Below, one piece after another: positions 44,171 through 56,770 of a DNA stretch of 64,000 nt (its first letter is position 1; the number at the start of each line of letters is the position of its first letter). The stretch spans positions 45,145,188 to 45,209,187 of the forward strand of contig NC_091300.1 in NCBI RefSeq assembly GCF_038502225.1, in the 5' to 3' direction. This DNA comes from Cherax quadricarinatus (Eukaryota; Arthropoda; Malacostraca; Decapoda; Parastacidae). The translations under genes and the position numbers were made by a program. Below the pieces are notes generated by a model, which searched no databases, had not been told where the DNA came from, and was given only the letters and a program-made list of their open reading frames with translations.

Positions 44171-47100
44171 ATGGCGGCAGTGGTGACGGGGCGGCAATGG
44201 TAGCTGTGGCGGTGACGGGGTGGCAATGGTAGCCGTGGAGGTGACGGGGCGGCAATGATAGCTGTGGCGGTGACGGGGCAGCAATGATAGCTGTGGCGGT
44301 GACGGGGTGGCAATGGTAGCTGTGGCGGTGACGGGGTGGCAATGGTAGCTGTGGCGGTGACGGGGTGGCAATGGTAGCCGTGGAGGTGACGGGGCGGCAA
44401 TGATAGCTGTGGCGGTGACGGGGCAGCAATGATAGCTGTGGCGGTGACGGGGTGGCAATGGTAGCTGTGGCGGTGACGGGGTGGCAATGGTATCTGTGGC
44501 GGTGACGGGGTGGCAATGGCAGCTGTGGCGGTGACGGGGTGGCAATGGCAGCTGTGGCGGTGACGGGGCAGCAATGATAGCTGTGGCGGTGACGGGGCAG
44601 CAATGATAGCTGTGGCGGTGACGGGGTGGCAATGGTATCTGTGGCGGTGACGGGGCAGCAATGATAGCTGTGGCGGTGACGGGGTGGCAATGGTAGCTGT
44701 GGCGGTGACGGGGTAGCAATGGTAGCTGTGGCGGTGACGGGGTGGCAATGGTAGCTGTGGCGGTGACGGGGTGGCAATGGCAGCTGTGGCATTGACGGGG
44801 CAGCAATGATAGCTGTGGCGGTGACGGGGTGGCAATGGTATCTGTGGCGGTGACGGGGCGGCAATGATAGCTGTGGCGGTGACGGGGTGGCAATGGTAGC
44901 TGTGGCGGTGACGGGGTGGCAATGGTATCTGTGGCGGTGACGGGGCAGCAATGATAGCTGTGGCGGTGACGGGGTGGCAATGGAAGCTGTGGCGGTGACG
45001 GGGTGGCAATGATAGCTGTGGCGGTGACGGGGTGGCAATGGAAGCTGTGGCGGTGACGGGGCAGCAATGATAGCTGTGGCGGTGACGGGGTGGCAATGGA
45101 AGCTGTGGCGGTGACGGGGTGGCAATGGTAGCTGTGGCGGTGACGGGGTGGCAATGGCAGCTGTGGCGGTGACGGGGCAGCAATGATAGCTGTGGCGGTG
45201 ACGGGGTGGCAATGGAAGCTGTGGCGGTGACGGGGTGGCAGTGATAGCTGTGGCGGTGACAGGGCGGCAATGGAAGCTGTGGCGGTGACGGGGCAGCAAT
45301 GATAGCTGTGGCGGTGACGGGGCGGCAATGGTAGCTGTGGAGGTGACGGGGCAACAATCATAGCTGTGGCGGTGACGGGGTGGCAATGATAGCTGTGGCG
45401 GTGACGGGGCGGCAATGGTAGCCGTGGAGGTGACGGGGCAGCAATGATAGCTGAGGCGGTGACGGGGCGGCAATGGTAGCTGTGGAGGTGACGGGGTGGC
45501 AATGGTATCTGTGGCGGTGACGGGGCAGCAATGATAGCTGTGGCGGTGACGGGGCAGCAATGATAGCTGTGGCGGTGACGGGGTGGCAATGGAAGCTGTG
45601 GCGGTGACGGGGTGGCAATGGTAGCTGTGGCGGTGACGGGGCAGCAATGATAGCTGCGGCGGTGACGGGGTGGCAATGATAGCTGTGGCGGTGACTGGTC
45701 GGCAATGGCAGGCGGTGGCGGGGCGGCAATGGTATCTGTGGCGGAGACGGGGCGGCAATGATAGCTGTGGCGGTGACGGGGCGGCAATAGTAACTGTCGC
45801 GGTGACGGGGTGGCAATGATAGCTGTGGCGGTGACGGGGCGGCAATGGCAGGCGGTGGCGGGGTGGCAACGGTATCTGTGGCGGAGACGGGGCGGCAATG
45901 ATAGCTGTGGCGGTGACGGGGCGGCAATAGTAACTGTCGCGGTGACGGGGTGGCAATGGTAGCTGTGGAGGTGACGGGCGGCAATGGTATCTGCAGCGGT
46001 GACAGGGCGGCAATGATAGCTGTGGCGGTGACGGGGAGACAATGGTAGCTGCGGCTGTGCCGGGGCGGAAATGATAGCTGTGGCGGTGACGGAGCGGCAA
46101 TGATAGCTGTGGCGGTGACGGGGCGGCAATGGTAGCTGTGGCGGTGACAGGGTGGCAGTGATAGCTGTGGCGGTGACAGGGTGGCAATGGTAGCTGTGGC
46201 GGTGACGGGGTGGCAATGGTATCTGTGGCGCTGACGGGGCAGCAATAATAGCTGTGGCGGTGACGGGGCGGCAATGATAGCTGTGGCGGTGACGGGGTGG
46301 CAATGGTAGCTGTGGCGGTGACGGGGTGGCAATGGTATCTGTGGCGGTGACGAGGCACCAATGATAGACGTGGCGGTGACGGGGCGGCAATGGTAGCCGT
46401 GAGGGTGACGGGGTGGCAATGGTATCTGTGGCGGTGACGGGGCAGCAATGATAGCTGTGGCGGTGACGGAGTGGCAATGATAGCTGTGGCGGTGACGGGG
46501 CGGCAATGGTAGGCGGTGACGGTGCGGCAATGGTATCTGTGGCGGAGACGGGGCGGCAATGATAGCTGTGGCGTGGACGGGGCGGCAATAGTAACTGTGG
46601 CGGTGACGGGGTGGCAATGATAGCTTTGGAGGTGACGGGCGGCAATGGTATCTGTGGCGGTGACGGGGCGGCAATGGTAGCTGTGGTGGTGACAGGGTGG
46701 CAATGGTAGCTGTGGCGGTGGCGGGGCGGAAATGATAGCTGTGGCGGTGGCGGGGTGGCAATGATACCTGTGGCGGTGACGGGGCGGCAATGGTAGCTGT
46801 GGCGGTGACGGGGTGGCAATGATAGCTGTGGCGGTGATGGGGCGGCAATGGTAGCTGCGGCGGTGACGGTGCGGCAATGATAGCTGTGGCGGTGACGAGG
46901 TGGCAATGATAGCTGTGGCGGTAACGGGGTGGCAATTGTATCTGTGGCGGTGAAGGGGCGGCAATGATAGCTGTGGCGGTGACGGAGCGGCAATGATAGC
47001 TGTGGCGGTGACGGAGCGGCAATGATAGCTGTGGCGGTGACGGTGACGGAGCGGCAATGATAGCTGTGGCGGTGACGGGGCGGCAATGATAGCTCTGGCG

Positions 47101-49603
47101 GTGACGGGGCACAAATGGTAGCTCTGGCGGTGACGGGGCACAAATGGTAGCTCTGGCGGTGACGGGGCACAAATGGTAGCTGTGGCGGTGACGGGGGGCA
47201 ATGGTAGCTCTGGCGGTGTTGCAATGATAGCTGTGGCGGTGACAGGGCGGCAATGGTAACTGTGGCGGTGACGGGGCGGCAATGATAGCAGTGGCGGTGA
47301 CGAGGTGGCAATGATAGCTGTGGCGGTGACGGGGCTGTAATGATAGCTGTGGAGGTGACGGGACGGCAATGATAGCTGTTGCGGTGGCGTGGCGGCAATG
47401 ATAGATTTGGCGGTGGCGGGGCGGCAATGATAGCTGTGGCGGTGACGGGGCTGTAATGATAGCTGTGGAGGTGACGGGACGGCAATGATAGCTGTGGCGG
47501 TGTCGTGGCGGCAATGACAGCTGTTGAGGTGGCAGGCGGCAATGATAGCTGTGGCGGTGACGGGGCGGAAATGATAGCTATGGCGGTGCGGCAATGATAG
47601 CTGTGGCGGTGACGGGGCGACAATGACAGCTGTGGCGGTAACGGGGAGGCAATGATAGCTGTGGAGGTGGCAGGGCGGCAATGATAGCAGTGGCGGTGAC
47701 GGGGCGGCAGTGATAGCTGTGGCGGTGACGGGGCGGCAATGATAGCTGTGGCGGTGACGGGGAGGCAATGATAGTTGTGGCGGTGGCGGGGCGGCAATGA
47801 TAGCTGTGGTGGTGGCGGAGCGGCAATGATAGCTGTGGCGGTGACGAGGCGGCAATAATGGCTGTGGCGGTGACGAGGCGGCAATGATGGCTGTGGCGGT
47901 GACGAGGCGGCAATGATAGCTGTGGCGGTGACGGGGTGGCAATGGTAGCTGTGGCTGTGGCGGGGCGGCAATGATAGCTGTGTTGGTGGCGGGGAGGCAA
48001 TGATAGCTGTAGCTGTGGCGGTGGCGAGGCGGCAATGAGAGCTGTGGCGGTGGCGGGGCGGCAATGATAGCTGAGGTGGGGACGGGGCGGCAATGATAGC
48101 TGTTGCGGTGACGTGGCGGCAATGATAGCTGTGGTGGTGACGGGACGGCAATGATAGCTGTGGCGGTGACGGGGCTGCAATGAGAGCTGTGGCGGTGACA
48201 GGGCGGGAATGATAGCTGTGGCGGTGCGGCAATAGCTGTGATAACGGGGCGGCAATGATAGCTGTGGCGGTGACGGGGCACAAATGGTAACTGTGGCGGT
48301 GACGGGGGGCAATGGTAGCTGTGGCGGTGTGGCAATGATAGCTGTGGCGGTGACGGGGCGGCAATGGTAGCTGTGGCGGTGACGGGGCGGCAATGATAGC
48401 TGTGGCGGTGACGAGGTGGCAATGATAGCTGTGGTGGTGACGGGGCGGCAATGGTAGCTGTGGCGTTGACGGGGTGGCAATGGTAGCTGTGGAAGTGACG
48501 GGGCGGCAATGATAGCTGTGGGGGTGACGGGGCGGCAATGGTAGCTGTGGCGGTGACAGGGCGGCAATGGTAGCTGTGGGGGTGACAGGGTGGCAATGGT
48601 AGCTGTGGCGGTGTGGCAATACCTGTGGCGGTGACGGGGCGGCAATGGTAGCAGTGACGGGGCGGCAATGATACCTGTGGCGGTGACGGCATGGCAATAG
48701 TAGTTGTGGCGGTGACGGGGTGGCAATCGTAGCTGTGGCGGTGACGGGGCGGCAATGATAGCTATTGCGGTGACGGGGCGGCAATGAGAGCAGTAGCGGT
48801 GGCGGGGCGGCAATGATAGCTGTGGCGGTGGCGGTACGGAAATGATAGCTGTGGCGGTGACGGGGCGGCAATGATAGCTCGGGCGGTGACGGGGCACAAA
48901 TGGTAGCTGTGGCGGTGACGGGGGGCAATGGTAGCTGTGGCGGTGTGGCAATGATAGCTGTGGCGGTGACGGGGCGGCAATGATAGCTGTGGCGGTGACG
49001 GGGTGGCAATGGTATCTGTGGTGGTGACGGGGCGGCAATGATAGCTGTAGCGGTGACAAGGCGGCAATGGTAGATGTGGCGGTGACGGGGTGGCAATGAT
49101 AGCTGTGGCGGTGACTGGGCGGCAATGATAGCTGTGGTGACAGGGCGGCAATGGTAGCTGTGGCGGTGACGGGGTGGCAATGGTAGCTGTGGCGGTGACG
49201 GGGCGGCAATGATAGCTGTGGCGGTGACGGGGCGGCAATTGTAGCTGTGGCGGTGGCAGGGCGGCAATGGTAGCTGTGGCGGTGGCAGGGTGGCAATGGT
49301 AGCTGTGGCGGTGTGGCAATAATAGCTGTGGCGGTGACGGGACGACAATGGTAGCTGTGACGGGGCGGCAATGATACCTGTGGCGGTGACGGGATGGCAA
49401 TGGTAGTTGAGGCGGTGACGGGGTGGCAATCGTAGCTGTGGCGGTGACGGGGCGGCAATGATAGCTGTGGCGGTGACGGGGCGGCAATGATAGCTGTGGC
49501 GGTGACGGGGTCGCAATGATAGCCGTGGCGGTGACGGGGTGGCAATGGTAGCTGTGGCGGTGACGGGGTGGCAATGATAGCTGTGGCGGTGACGGGGCAG
49601 CAA
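44165..49603 (-). other. 1,812-codon repetitive open frame in the giant array
   Basis: The longest of several overlapping minus-strand open frames. It encodes a 29-residue period made of PPRHRHSYHC, RPVTATAIIA and APSPPQLSL blocks. Because 29 leaves remainder two on division by three, three DNA units equal one protein period, and all three frames give the same 29-residue sequence in shifted register. Other frames include 44052-48755 (1,567 codons), 47578-50067 (829) and 48762-51050 (762). No promoter, signal peptide, splice support or unique domain is seen. I treat this as a property of the repeat, not a demonstrated gene. Confidence 0.6.
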
Positions 49604-52600
49604 TGATAGCTATGGCGGTGACGGGGCGGCAATGATAGATTTGGCAGTGACGGGGCGGCAATGATAGCTGTGGCGGTGGCGGGGCGGCAATGATAGCTTT
49701 GGCGGTGACGGGGCGGCAATGATAGCTGTGGCGGTGACGGGGCGGCAATGAAAGCTGTGTCGGTGACGGGGCGGCAATGATAGCTATGGCGGTGACAAGG
49801 CGGCAATGATAGCTGTGGCGGTGACGGGGCGGCAATGATAGTTGTGGCGGTGACGGGGCGGCAATGATAGCTTTGGCGGTGACGGGGCGGCAATGATAGC
49901 TGTGGCGGTGGCGGGCCGGCAATGATAGCTGTGGCGGTGACGAGGCGGCAATGATATATGTGGCGGTGACAGGGCGGCAATGATTGCCGTGGCGGTGACG
50001 GGGCGGCAATGAAAGCTGTGGCGGTGACGGGGCGGCAATGATAGCTATGGCGGTGGCGGGGCAGCAATGATAGCTGTGGCGGTGGCGAGGCGGCAATGAT
50101 GGCGGTGGCGGGGAGTCAATGATAGCTGTGGCGGTGACGGGGCGGCAATGATAGCTATGGCGGTGGCGGGGCAGCAATGATAGCTGTGGCGGTGGCGGGC
50201 CGGCAATGATAGCTGTGGCGGTGACGAGGCGGCAATGATATATGTGGCGGTGACAGGGCGGCAATGATTGCCGTGGCGGTGACGGGGCGGCAATGAAAGC
50301 TGTGGCGGTGACGGGGCGGCAATGATAGCTGTAGCTGTTGCTGTAACGGAGCGGCAATGATAGCTGTGGCGGTGACGGGACGGCAATGATAGCTGTGGCG
50401 GTGGCGTGGAGGCAATGATAGCTGTGGAGGTGGCAGGCGGCAATGATAGCTGTGGCGGTGACGGGGCGGCAATGAAAGCTGTGGCGGTGACGGGGCGGCA
50501 ATGATAGCTGTGGCGGTGACGGGGCGGCAATGATAGCTGTGGCGGTGACGGGGCGGCAATGATAGCTATGGCGGTGGCGGGGCGGCAATGACAGCTGTGG
50601 CGGTGGCGGGGCGGCAATGATAGCTGTGGCGGTGACGAGGCGGCAATGATAGCTGTGGCGGTGACGGGGCGGCAAAGACAGCTGTGGTGGTGACGGGGCG
50701 GCAATGATAGCTGAGGCGGTGACGGGGCGGCAATGATTAGCTGTGGCGGTGACGGGGCGGCAATGATAGCTGAGGTGGTGACGGGACGGCAATGATAGCT
50801 GTGGCGGTGACGGGGCGGGAATGATAGCTGTGGCGGTGACGGGGCGGCAATGATAGCTGTGGCGGTGACGGGGCGGCCATGATAGCTGTGGCGGTGACGG
50901 GGCGGCAATGATAGCTGTGTTAACGGGGCGGCAGTGATAGCTGTGGCGGTGACGGGGCGGCAATGATAGCTGTAGCTGTGGCTGTAACGGGGCGGCAATG
51001 ATAGCTGTGGCGGTGGCGGGTCGGCAATGATAGATGTGGCGGGGCGGCAATCATAGCTGTGGCGGGGACGGGGCTGTAATGATAGCTGTGGAGGTGACGG
51101 GACGGCAATGATAGCTGTGGCGGTGGCATGGCGGCAATGATAGCTGTGGAGGTGGCAGGCGTCAATGATAGCTGTGGCGGTGACGGGGCGGAAATGATAG
51201 CTATGGCGGTGACGGTGCGGCAATGATAGCTGTGGCGGTGACGGGGCGGCAATGATAGCTGTGGCGGTAACGGGGCGGCAATGATAGCTGTGGCGGTGGC
51301 GGGGCGGCAATGATAGCTGTGGCGGTGACGGGGAGGCAATGATAGTTGTGGTGGTGACGGGTTGGTAATGTTAGCTGTGGCGGTGACGGGGAGGCAATGA
51401 TAGCTGTGGAGGTGGCGGGGCGGCAATGATAGCAGTGGCGGTGGCGGGCCGGCAATGATAGCTGTGGCGGTGACGGGGCGGCAATGATAGCTGTGGCGGT
51501 GGCGGGGCGGCAATGATAGCTGTGGTGGTGGCGGAGCGGCAATGATAACTGTGGCGATGACGAGGCGGCAATGATGGCTGTGGCGGTGACGATGCGGCAA
51601 TGATAGCTGTGGCGGTGACGGGGTGGCAATGGCAGCTGTGGTTGTGGCGGTGGCGGGGCGGCAATGATAGCTGTGTTGGTGACGGGGAGGCAATGATAGC
51701 TGTAGCTGTGGCGGTGGCGAGGCGGCAATGATAGCTGTGGCGGTGGCGGGGCGGCAATGATAGCTGAGGCGGTGACGGGGCGGCAATGATAGCTGTGGTG
51801 GTGACGGGACGGCAATGATAGCTGTGGCGGTGACGGGGCTGCAATGAGAGCTGTGGCGGTGACAGGGCGTGAATGATAGCTATGGCGGTGACGGGGCGGC
51901 AATGATACCTGTGGTAACGGGGCGGCAATGATAGCTGTGGCGGTGACGGGGCGGCAATGATAGCTGTGGCTGTAACGGGGCGGCAATGATAGCTGTGGCG
52001 GTGGCGGGTCGGCAATGATAGATGTGGCGGTGACGGGGAGGCAATGATAACTGTGGCGGTGGCGGGGCGGCAATGATAGCTATGGCGGTGACGGGGCGGC
52101 AATGATAACTGTGGCGGTGACGGGGCGGCAATGATAACTGTGGCGGTGACGGGACGGCAATGATAGCTGTGGCGGTGACGGGGCTGCAATGAGAGCTGTG
52201 GCGGTGACAGGGCGGGAATGATAGCTGTGGCGGTGACGGGGCGGCAATGATAGCTGTGGAAACGGGGCGGCAATGATAGCTGTGGCGGTGACGGGGCGGC
52301 AATGATAGCTGTGGCTGTAACGGGGCGGCAATGATAGCTGTGGCGGTGGCGGGTCGGCAATGATAGATGTGGCGGTGACGGGGCGGCAATGATAGCTGTG
52401 GCGGTGGCGGGGCGGCAATGATAGCTGTAGCGGTGGCGGGGCGGCAATGATAGCTGTGGCGGTGACGGGGCGGCAATGATAGCTGTGGCGGTGGCGGGGC
52501 GGAAATAATAGCTGTGGTGGTGGCGGAGCGGCAATGATCGCTGTGGCTGTGACGGGGCGGCAATGATAGCTGTGGCGGTGACGGGGTGGCAATGATAGCT

Positions 52601-55108
52601 GTGGCGGTGGCGGGGCGGCAATGATAGCAGTGGCGGTGACGGGGCGGCAATGATAGCTGTGGCGGTGACGGGGCGGCATTGATAGCTGTGGCGGTGACGG
52701 GGCGGCAATGATAGCTGTGGCGGTGACGGGGAGGCAATGATAGCTGTGGCGGAGACGGGCCGGCAATGATAGCTGTGGCGGTGACGGGGCGGCAATGATA
52801 GCTGTGGCGGTGACGGTGCGACAATGATAGCTGTGGCAGGGCGGTAATGATAGCTGTGGCGGTGGCGGGGCGGCAATGATAGCTGTGGCGGTGACGTGGC
52901 GGCAACGATAGCTGTGGCGGTGACGGGGCGGCAATGATAGCTGCGGCGGTGACAAGGTGGCAATGATAGTTGTGGCGGTGACGGGGCGGCAATGATAGCT
53001 GTGGCGGTGGCGGGGCGGCAATAATAGCTGTGGCGGTGACGGGGCGACAATGATAGCTGTGGCGGTGACGGGGTGGCAATGGTAGCTGTGGCGGTGACGG
53101 GGCTGCAATGATAGCTGTAGCGGTGACGGGGCGGCTATGATAGCTGTGGCGGTGACGGGGTGGCAATGATAGCTGTGGCGGTGACGGGGAGGCAATGATA
53201 GCTGTGGCGGTGACGGGGCGGTAATGATAGCTGTGGCGGTGACGGGGCGGCATTAATAGCTGTGGCGGTGACGGGGCGGCAATGATAGCTGTGGCAGTGA
53301 CGGGGCAGCAATGATACCTGTGGCGGTGACGGGGCAGCAATGATATCGGTGATGGGGCGGCAATGATAGCTGTGGCGGTGACGGGGCGGCAATGACAGCT
53401 GTGGCGGTGACGGGGCGGCAATAACAGCTGTGGCGGTGACGGGGCGGCAATGACAGCTGTGGCGGTGACGGGGCGGCAATGATAGCTGTGGCGGTGGCGG
53501 GGCGGCATTGATAGCTGAGGCGGTGACGGGGCGGCAATGATAGCTGTGGTGGTGACGGGGCGGCAATGATAGCTGAGGTGGTGACGGGACGGCAATGATA
53601 GCTGTGGCGGTGACAGGGCCGCAATGATAGCTGTGGCGGTGACGGGGCGGCAATGATAGCTGTGGTAACGGGGCGGCAATGATAGCTGTGGCGGTGACGG
53701 GGCGGCAATGATAGCTGTGGCGGTGACGGAGCATCAATGATACTGTAGCTGTGGCTGTAACGGGGTGGCGATGATAGCTGTGGCGGTGGCGGGTCGGCAA
53801 TGATAGCAGTGGCTGTGACGGGGTGGCAATGATAGCTGTGGCGGTGACGGGGCGGCAATGATAGCTGTGGCGGTGACGGGGCGGCAATGATAGCTGTGGC
53901 GGTGACGGTGCGACAATGATAGCTGTGGCAGGGCGGTAATGATAGCTGTGGCGGTGGCGGGGCGGCAATGATAGCTGTGGCGGTGACGTGGCGGCAACGA
54001 TAGCTGTGGCGGTGACGGGGCGGCAATGATAGCTGCGGCGGTGACAAGGTGGCAATGATAGTTGTGGCGGTGACGGGGCGGCAATGATAGCTGTGGCGGT
54101 GGCGGGGCGGCAATAATAGCTGTGGCGGTGACGGGGCGACAATGATAGCTGTGGCGGTGACGGGGTGGCAATGGTAGCTGTGGCGGTGACGGGGCTGCAA
54201 TGATAGCTGTAGCGGTGACGGGGCGGCTATGATAGCTGTGGCGGTGACGGGGTGGCAATGATAGCTGTGGCGGTGACGGGGAGGCAATGATAGCTGTGGC
54301 GGTGACGGGGCGGTAATGATAGCTGTGGCGGTGACGGGGCGGCAATGATAGCTGTGGCGGTGACGGGGCGGCTATGATAGCTGTGGCGGTGACGGGGCGG
54401 CATTAATAGCTGTGGCGGTGACAGGGCGGCAATGATAGCTGTGGCAGTGACGGGGCAGCAATGATACCTGTGGCGGTGACGGGGCAGCAATGATATCGGT
54501 GATGGGGCGGCAATGATAGCTGTGGCGGTGACGGGGCGGCAATGACAGCTGTGGCGGTGACGGGGCGGCAATAACAGCTGTGGCGGTGACGGGGCGGCAA
54601 TGACAGCTGTGGCGGTGACGGGGCGGCAATGATAGCTGTGGCGGTGGCGGGGCGGCATTGATAGCTGAGGCGGTGACGGGGCGGCAATGATAGCTGTGGT
54701 GGTGACGGGGCGGCAATGATAGCTGAGGTGGTGACGGGACGGCAATGATAGCTGTGGCGGTGACAGGGCCGCAATGATAGCTGTGGCGGTGACGGGGCGG
54801 CAATGATAGCTGTGGTAACGGGGCGGCAATGATAGCTGTGGCGGTGACGGGGCGGCAATGATAGCTGTGGTAACGGGGCGGCAATGATAGCTGTGGCGGT
54901 GACGGGGCGGCAATGATAGCTGTGGCGGTGACGGGGAGGCAATGATAGCTGTGGCGGAGACGGGCCGGCAATGATAGCTGTGGCGGTGACGGGGTGGCAA
55001 TGATAGCTGTGGCTGTGACGGGGTGGCAATGATAGCTGTGGCGGTGACGGGGCAGTAATGATAGCTGTGGCGGTGACGGGGCAGTAATGATAGCTGTGGC
55101 GGTGACGG
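44171..55108. repeat. Giant 29-bp minisatellite, about 375 units
   Basis: About 10.9 kb of tandem 29-bp units built around caatgatagctgtggcggtg followed by acggggcgg. Start-to-start spacing is 29 over most of the array (for example the unit starts at 44281 and 44310). Left-hand units favour ggggtggcaatggtagc; right-hand units favour ggggcggcaatgatagc, so variants are regionally homogenised. Shorter units (loss of the gtgacgggg part, or ctgtagctgtggctgtaacg insertions) recur. The plus strand is G-rich with closely spaced GG/GGGG runs. The array ends at 55108 at ggcggtgacggctgctgctg. Confidence 0.97.
52750..54885. repeat. Higher-order duplication of about 1 kb within the array
   Basis: The block from about 52750 to 53735 is repeated at about 53845-54885. 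Shared landmarks are tgacggtgcgacaatg at 52811 and 53903 (offset 1,092), and tgatatcggtgatgg at 53341 and 54491 (offset 1,150). The 58-base offset change equals two extra 29-bp units near 54340-54400. The copies otherwise agree even in rare variants, so the duplication is recent. Confidence 0.9.
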
Positions 55109-55309
55109 CTGCTGCTGTTGCCACTATACGTGATGACATACGAGTTAAAGTATATTTATAGATCTATTTTTTCTTTTTCAACAGAGAAAATGCTTCTGGT
55201 ATGATTCCAAAAATACCAGGATGTTCTGCTGAAAATGTAACCAAGAAAAAACAAACAATGAGCTACTGTAAAACCTTTAAGGAAACAAGTGAAAATAAGT
55301 GATGTGGTA

Positions 55310-55310
<1 letters not shown>
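55109..55310. other. Unassigned flank right of the giant array
   Basis: Unique AT-rich sequence between the 29-bp array and the GGC repeat; nothing recognised. Confidence 0.5.

Positions 55311-55364
<54 letters not shown>
55311..55364. repeat. (CGG)n trinucleotide repeat, 18 units
   Basis: An uninterrupted CGG/GGC run. No associated gene was recognised. Confidence 0.97.
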
Positions 55365-55521
55365 GAACATCTCGCTCGTGACACTCACTTATTCACAATA
55401 ATTTAGCAGTGTGCTCGTACACAAGATACTTGTATATATCCAGGAAGGTAACTTGTCTTGTGTCTTTATCCAGAGACAAATAATTACTTAAGAAGAGGCA
55501 GTGGTACCAACTTGAACAATT

Positions 55522-55640
55522 ATGTAAGTGTATTTTTGTAAGTGTATTTTTCTAAGTGTATTTTTCTAAGTGTATTTTTCTAAGTGTATTTTTCTAAGTG
55601 TATTTTTCTAAGTGTATTTTTGTAAGTGTATTTTTGTAGG
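55522..55640. repeat. 14-bp minisatellite, about 8 copies
   Basis: Tandem copies of taagtgtatttttc, with g replacing c in outer units. Confidence 0.95.
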
Positions 55641-55719
55641 TCTGCAACGGACTAATCTAGTTTACATTATTCCTTATGGGAACAAATTTGTTCGGTAACG
55701 GCACTCAGTCTTCTGGAAT
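55641..55719. mobile_element. Small DNA element (MITE-like), left part
   Basis: The sequence cattattccttatgggaaca, then aatttgttcggtaacggcac and tcagtcttctggaat, joins seamlessly with gaattaagttcgtaactcga at 60753 once the LINE between them is removed. The style (ttcggtaacg ... ttcgtaactcgaggtgcca) resembles mariner-type MITEs in many invertebrates; assignment is tentative. Confidence 0.6.
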
Positions 55720-56123
55720 TAATTTTTTTTTTATATTTTATTTAAAAGCAACATATACATAAACCGTAAAAAGAATAAACACAAGCCGACAATTAGCAAA
55801 TCAAAAAACCGTGGCAGACAATGTCAGTACACACACAAAACAAAATACATTTTAACACATTGATATAACAAAATTCTACTGAAATAAACCCAACCAGTTT
55901 ATTGAAAAAACTTACCGACTTCCAAACAAACAGTCGGAGCCATTATAAAACATGTAGGAATAAGTCCTATAATCATATATATATGTATATATATACACAT
56001 GCATATACACACATACGTGCATGTGCACATGTGTTCGTACAGAACAGGCTGGATTATACATGATTAATACGCAAAATTACTTGTCACTAAATAAACTAAA
56101 TATATATTACATCCAATAATATT

Positions 56124-56182
56124 ATTATTATTATTATAATCAAAAAGAAGCGCTAAGCCACAGGGGCTATACAGCGCTGTCA
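56124..56182 (+). mobile_element. SINE fragment (ATTATAATCA/AGCGCT family)
   Basis: Starts with an ATT run, then ataatcaaaaagaagcgcta, agccacaggggc and tatacagcgctg. Same block order as at 21842. Nested in the Tx1-like 3' UTR. Confidence 0.75.
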
Positions 56183-56770
56183 TCCAATAATAGAACTGTA
56201 CCTAAGACATTGGTTCCCACAAACACCGACACACACACAAAGGTAATGTTACCGATTAACATTCAATATATAATATGACCTTCCATATAAATAAAAGGGT
56301 ATGTATAAACCCCATAAAATACTTATATTCTCGTACATATTTCATAATGTACCCCAAAGACGTATGACAAGGATAAAGCTATCATCAGATTCGAATATAT
56401 AAAGCATATCCTCACATACACATATGAATATAACCCCCTATATAAAATAGTTCTTATAACGATAAAAGAAAAAACAGAAAATCACATACATCTTTTAACT
56501 CTGTGGTTTTACAAAATTCATAATGTCTACATACCCCGGAGCCCCCGACGGCTCCCTGCCAATAAACTTTACCGACATCAAACACCTTGCAAACCAGTCA
56601 ACCTTCCTCATCAGGCATCCAATCACTCCAAGAAGACACACCACTGAAGAGACCAACCCCTTGCCCCTCACCCCGTCACCAAGCGGAGTAAACGTTCAAC
56701 AGTAAGTCCACGATATCCCTCCGGAAAACTAGTTACTCACCTTGAGTTTTTTAACATTGCGAACATATCT

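Noticed and set aside
44171..55108. A CRISPR-like array, suggested by regular 29-bp repeats
   Set aside because: There are no unique spacers (the 29-bp units are contiguous), and the context is eukaryotic.
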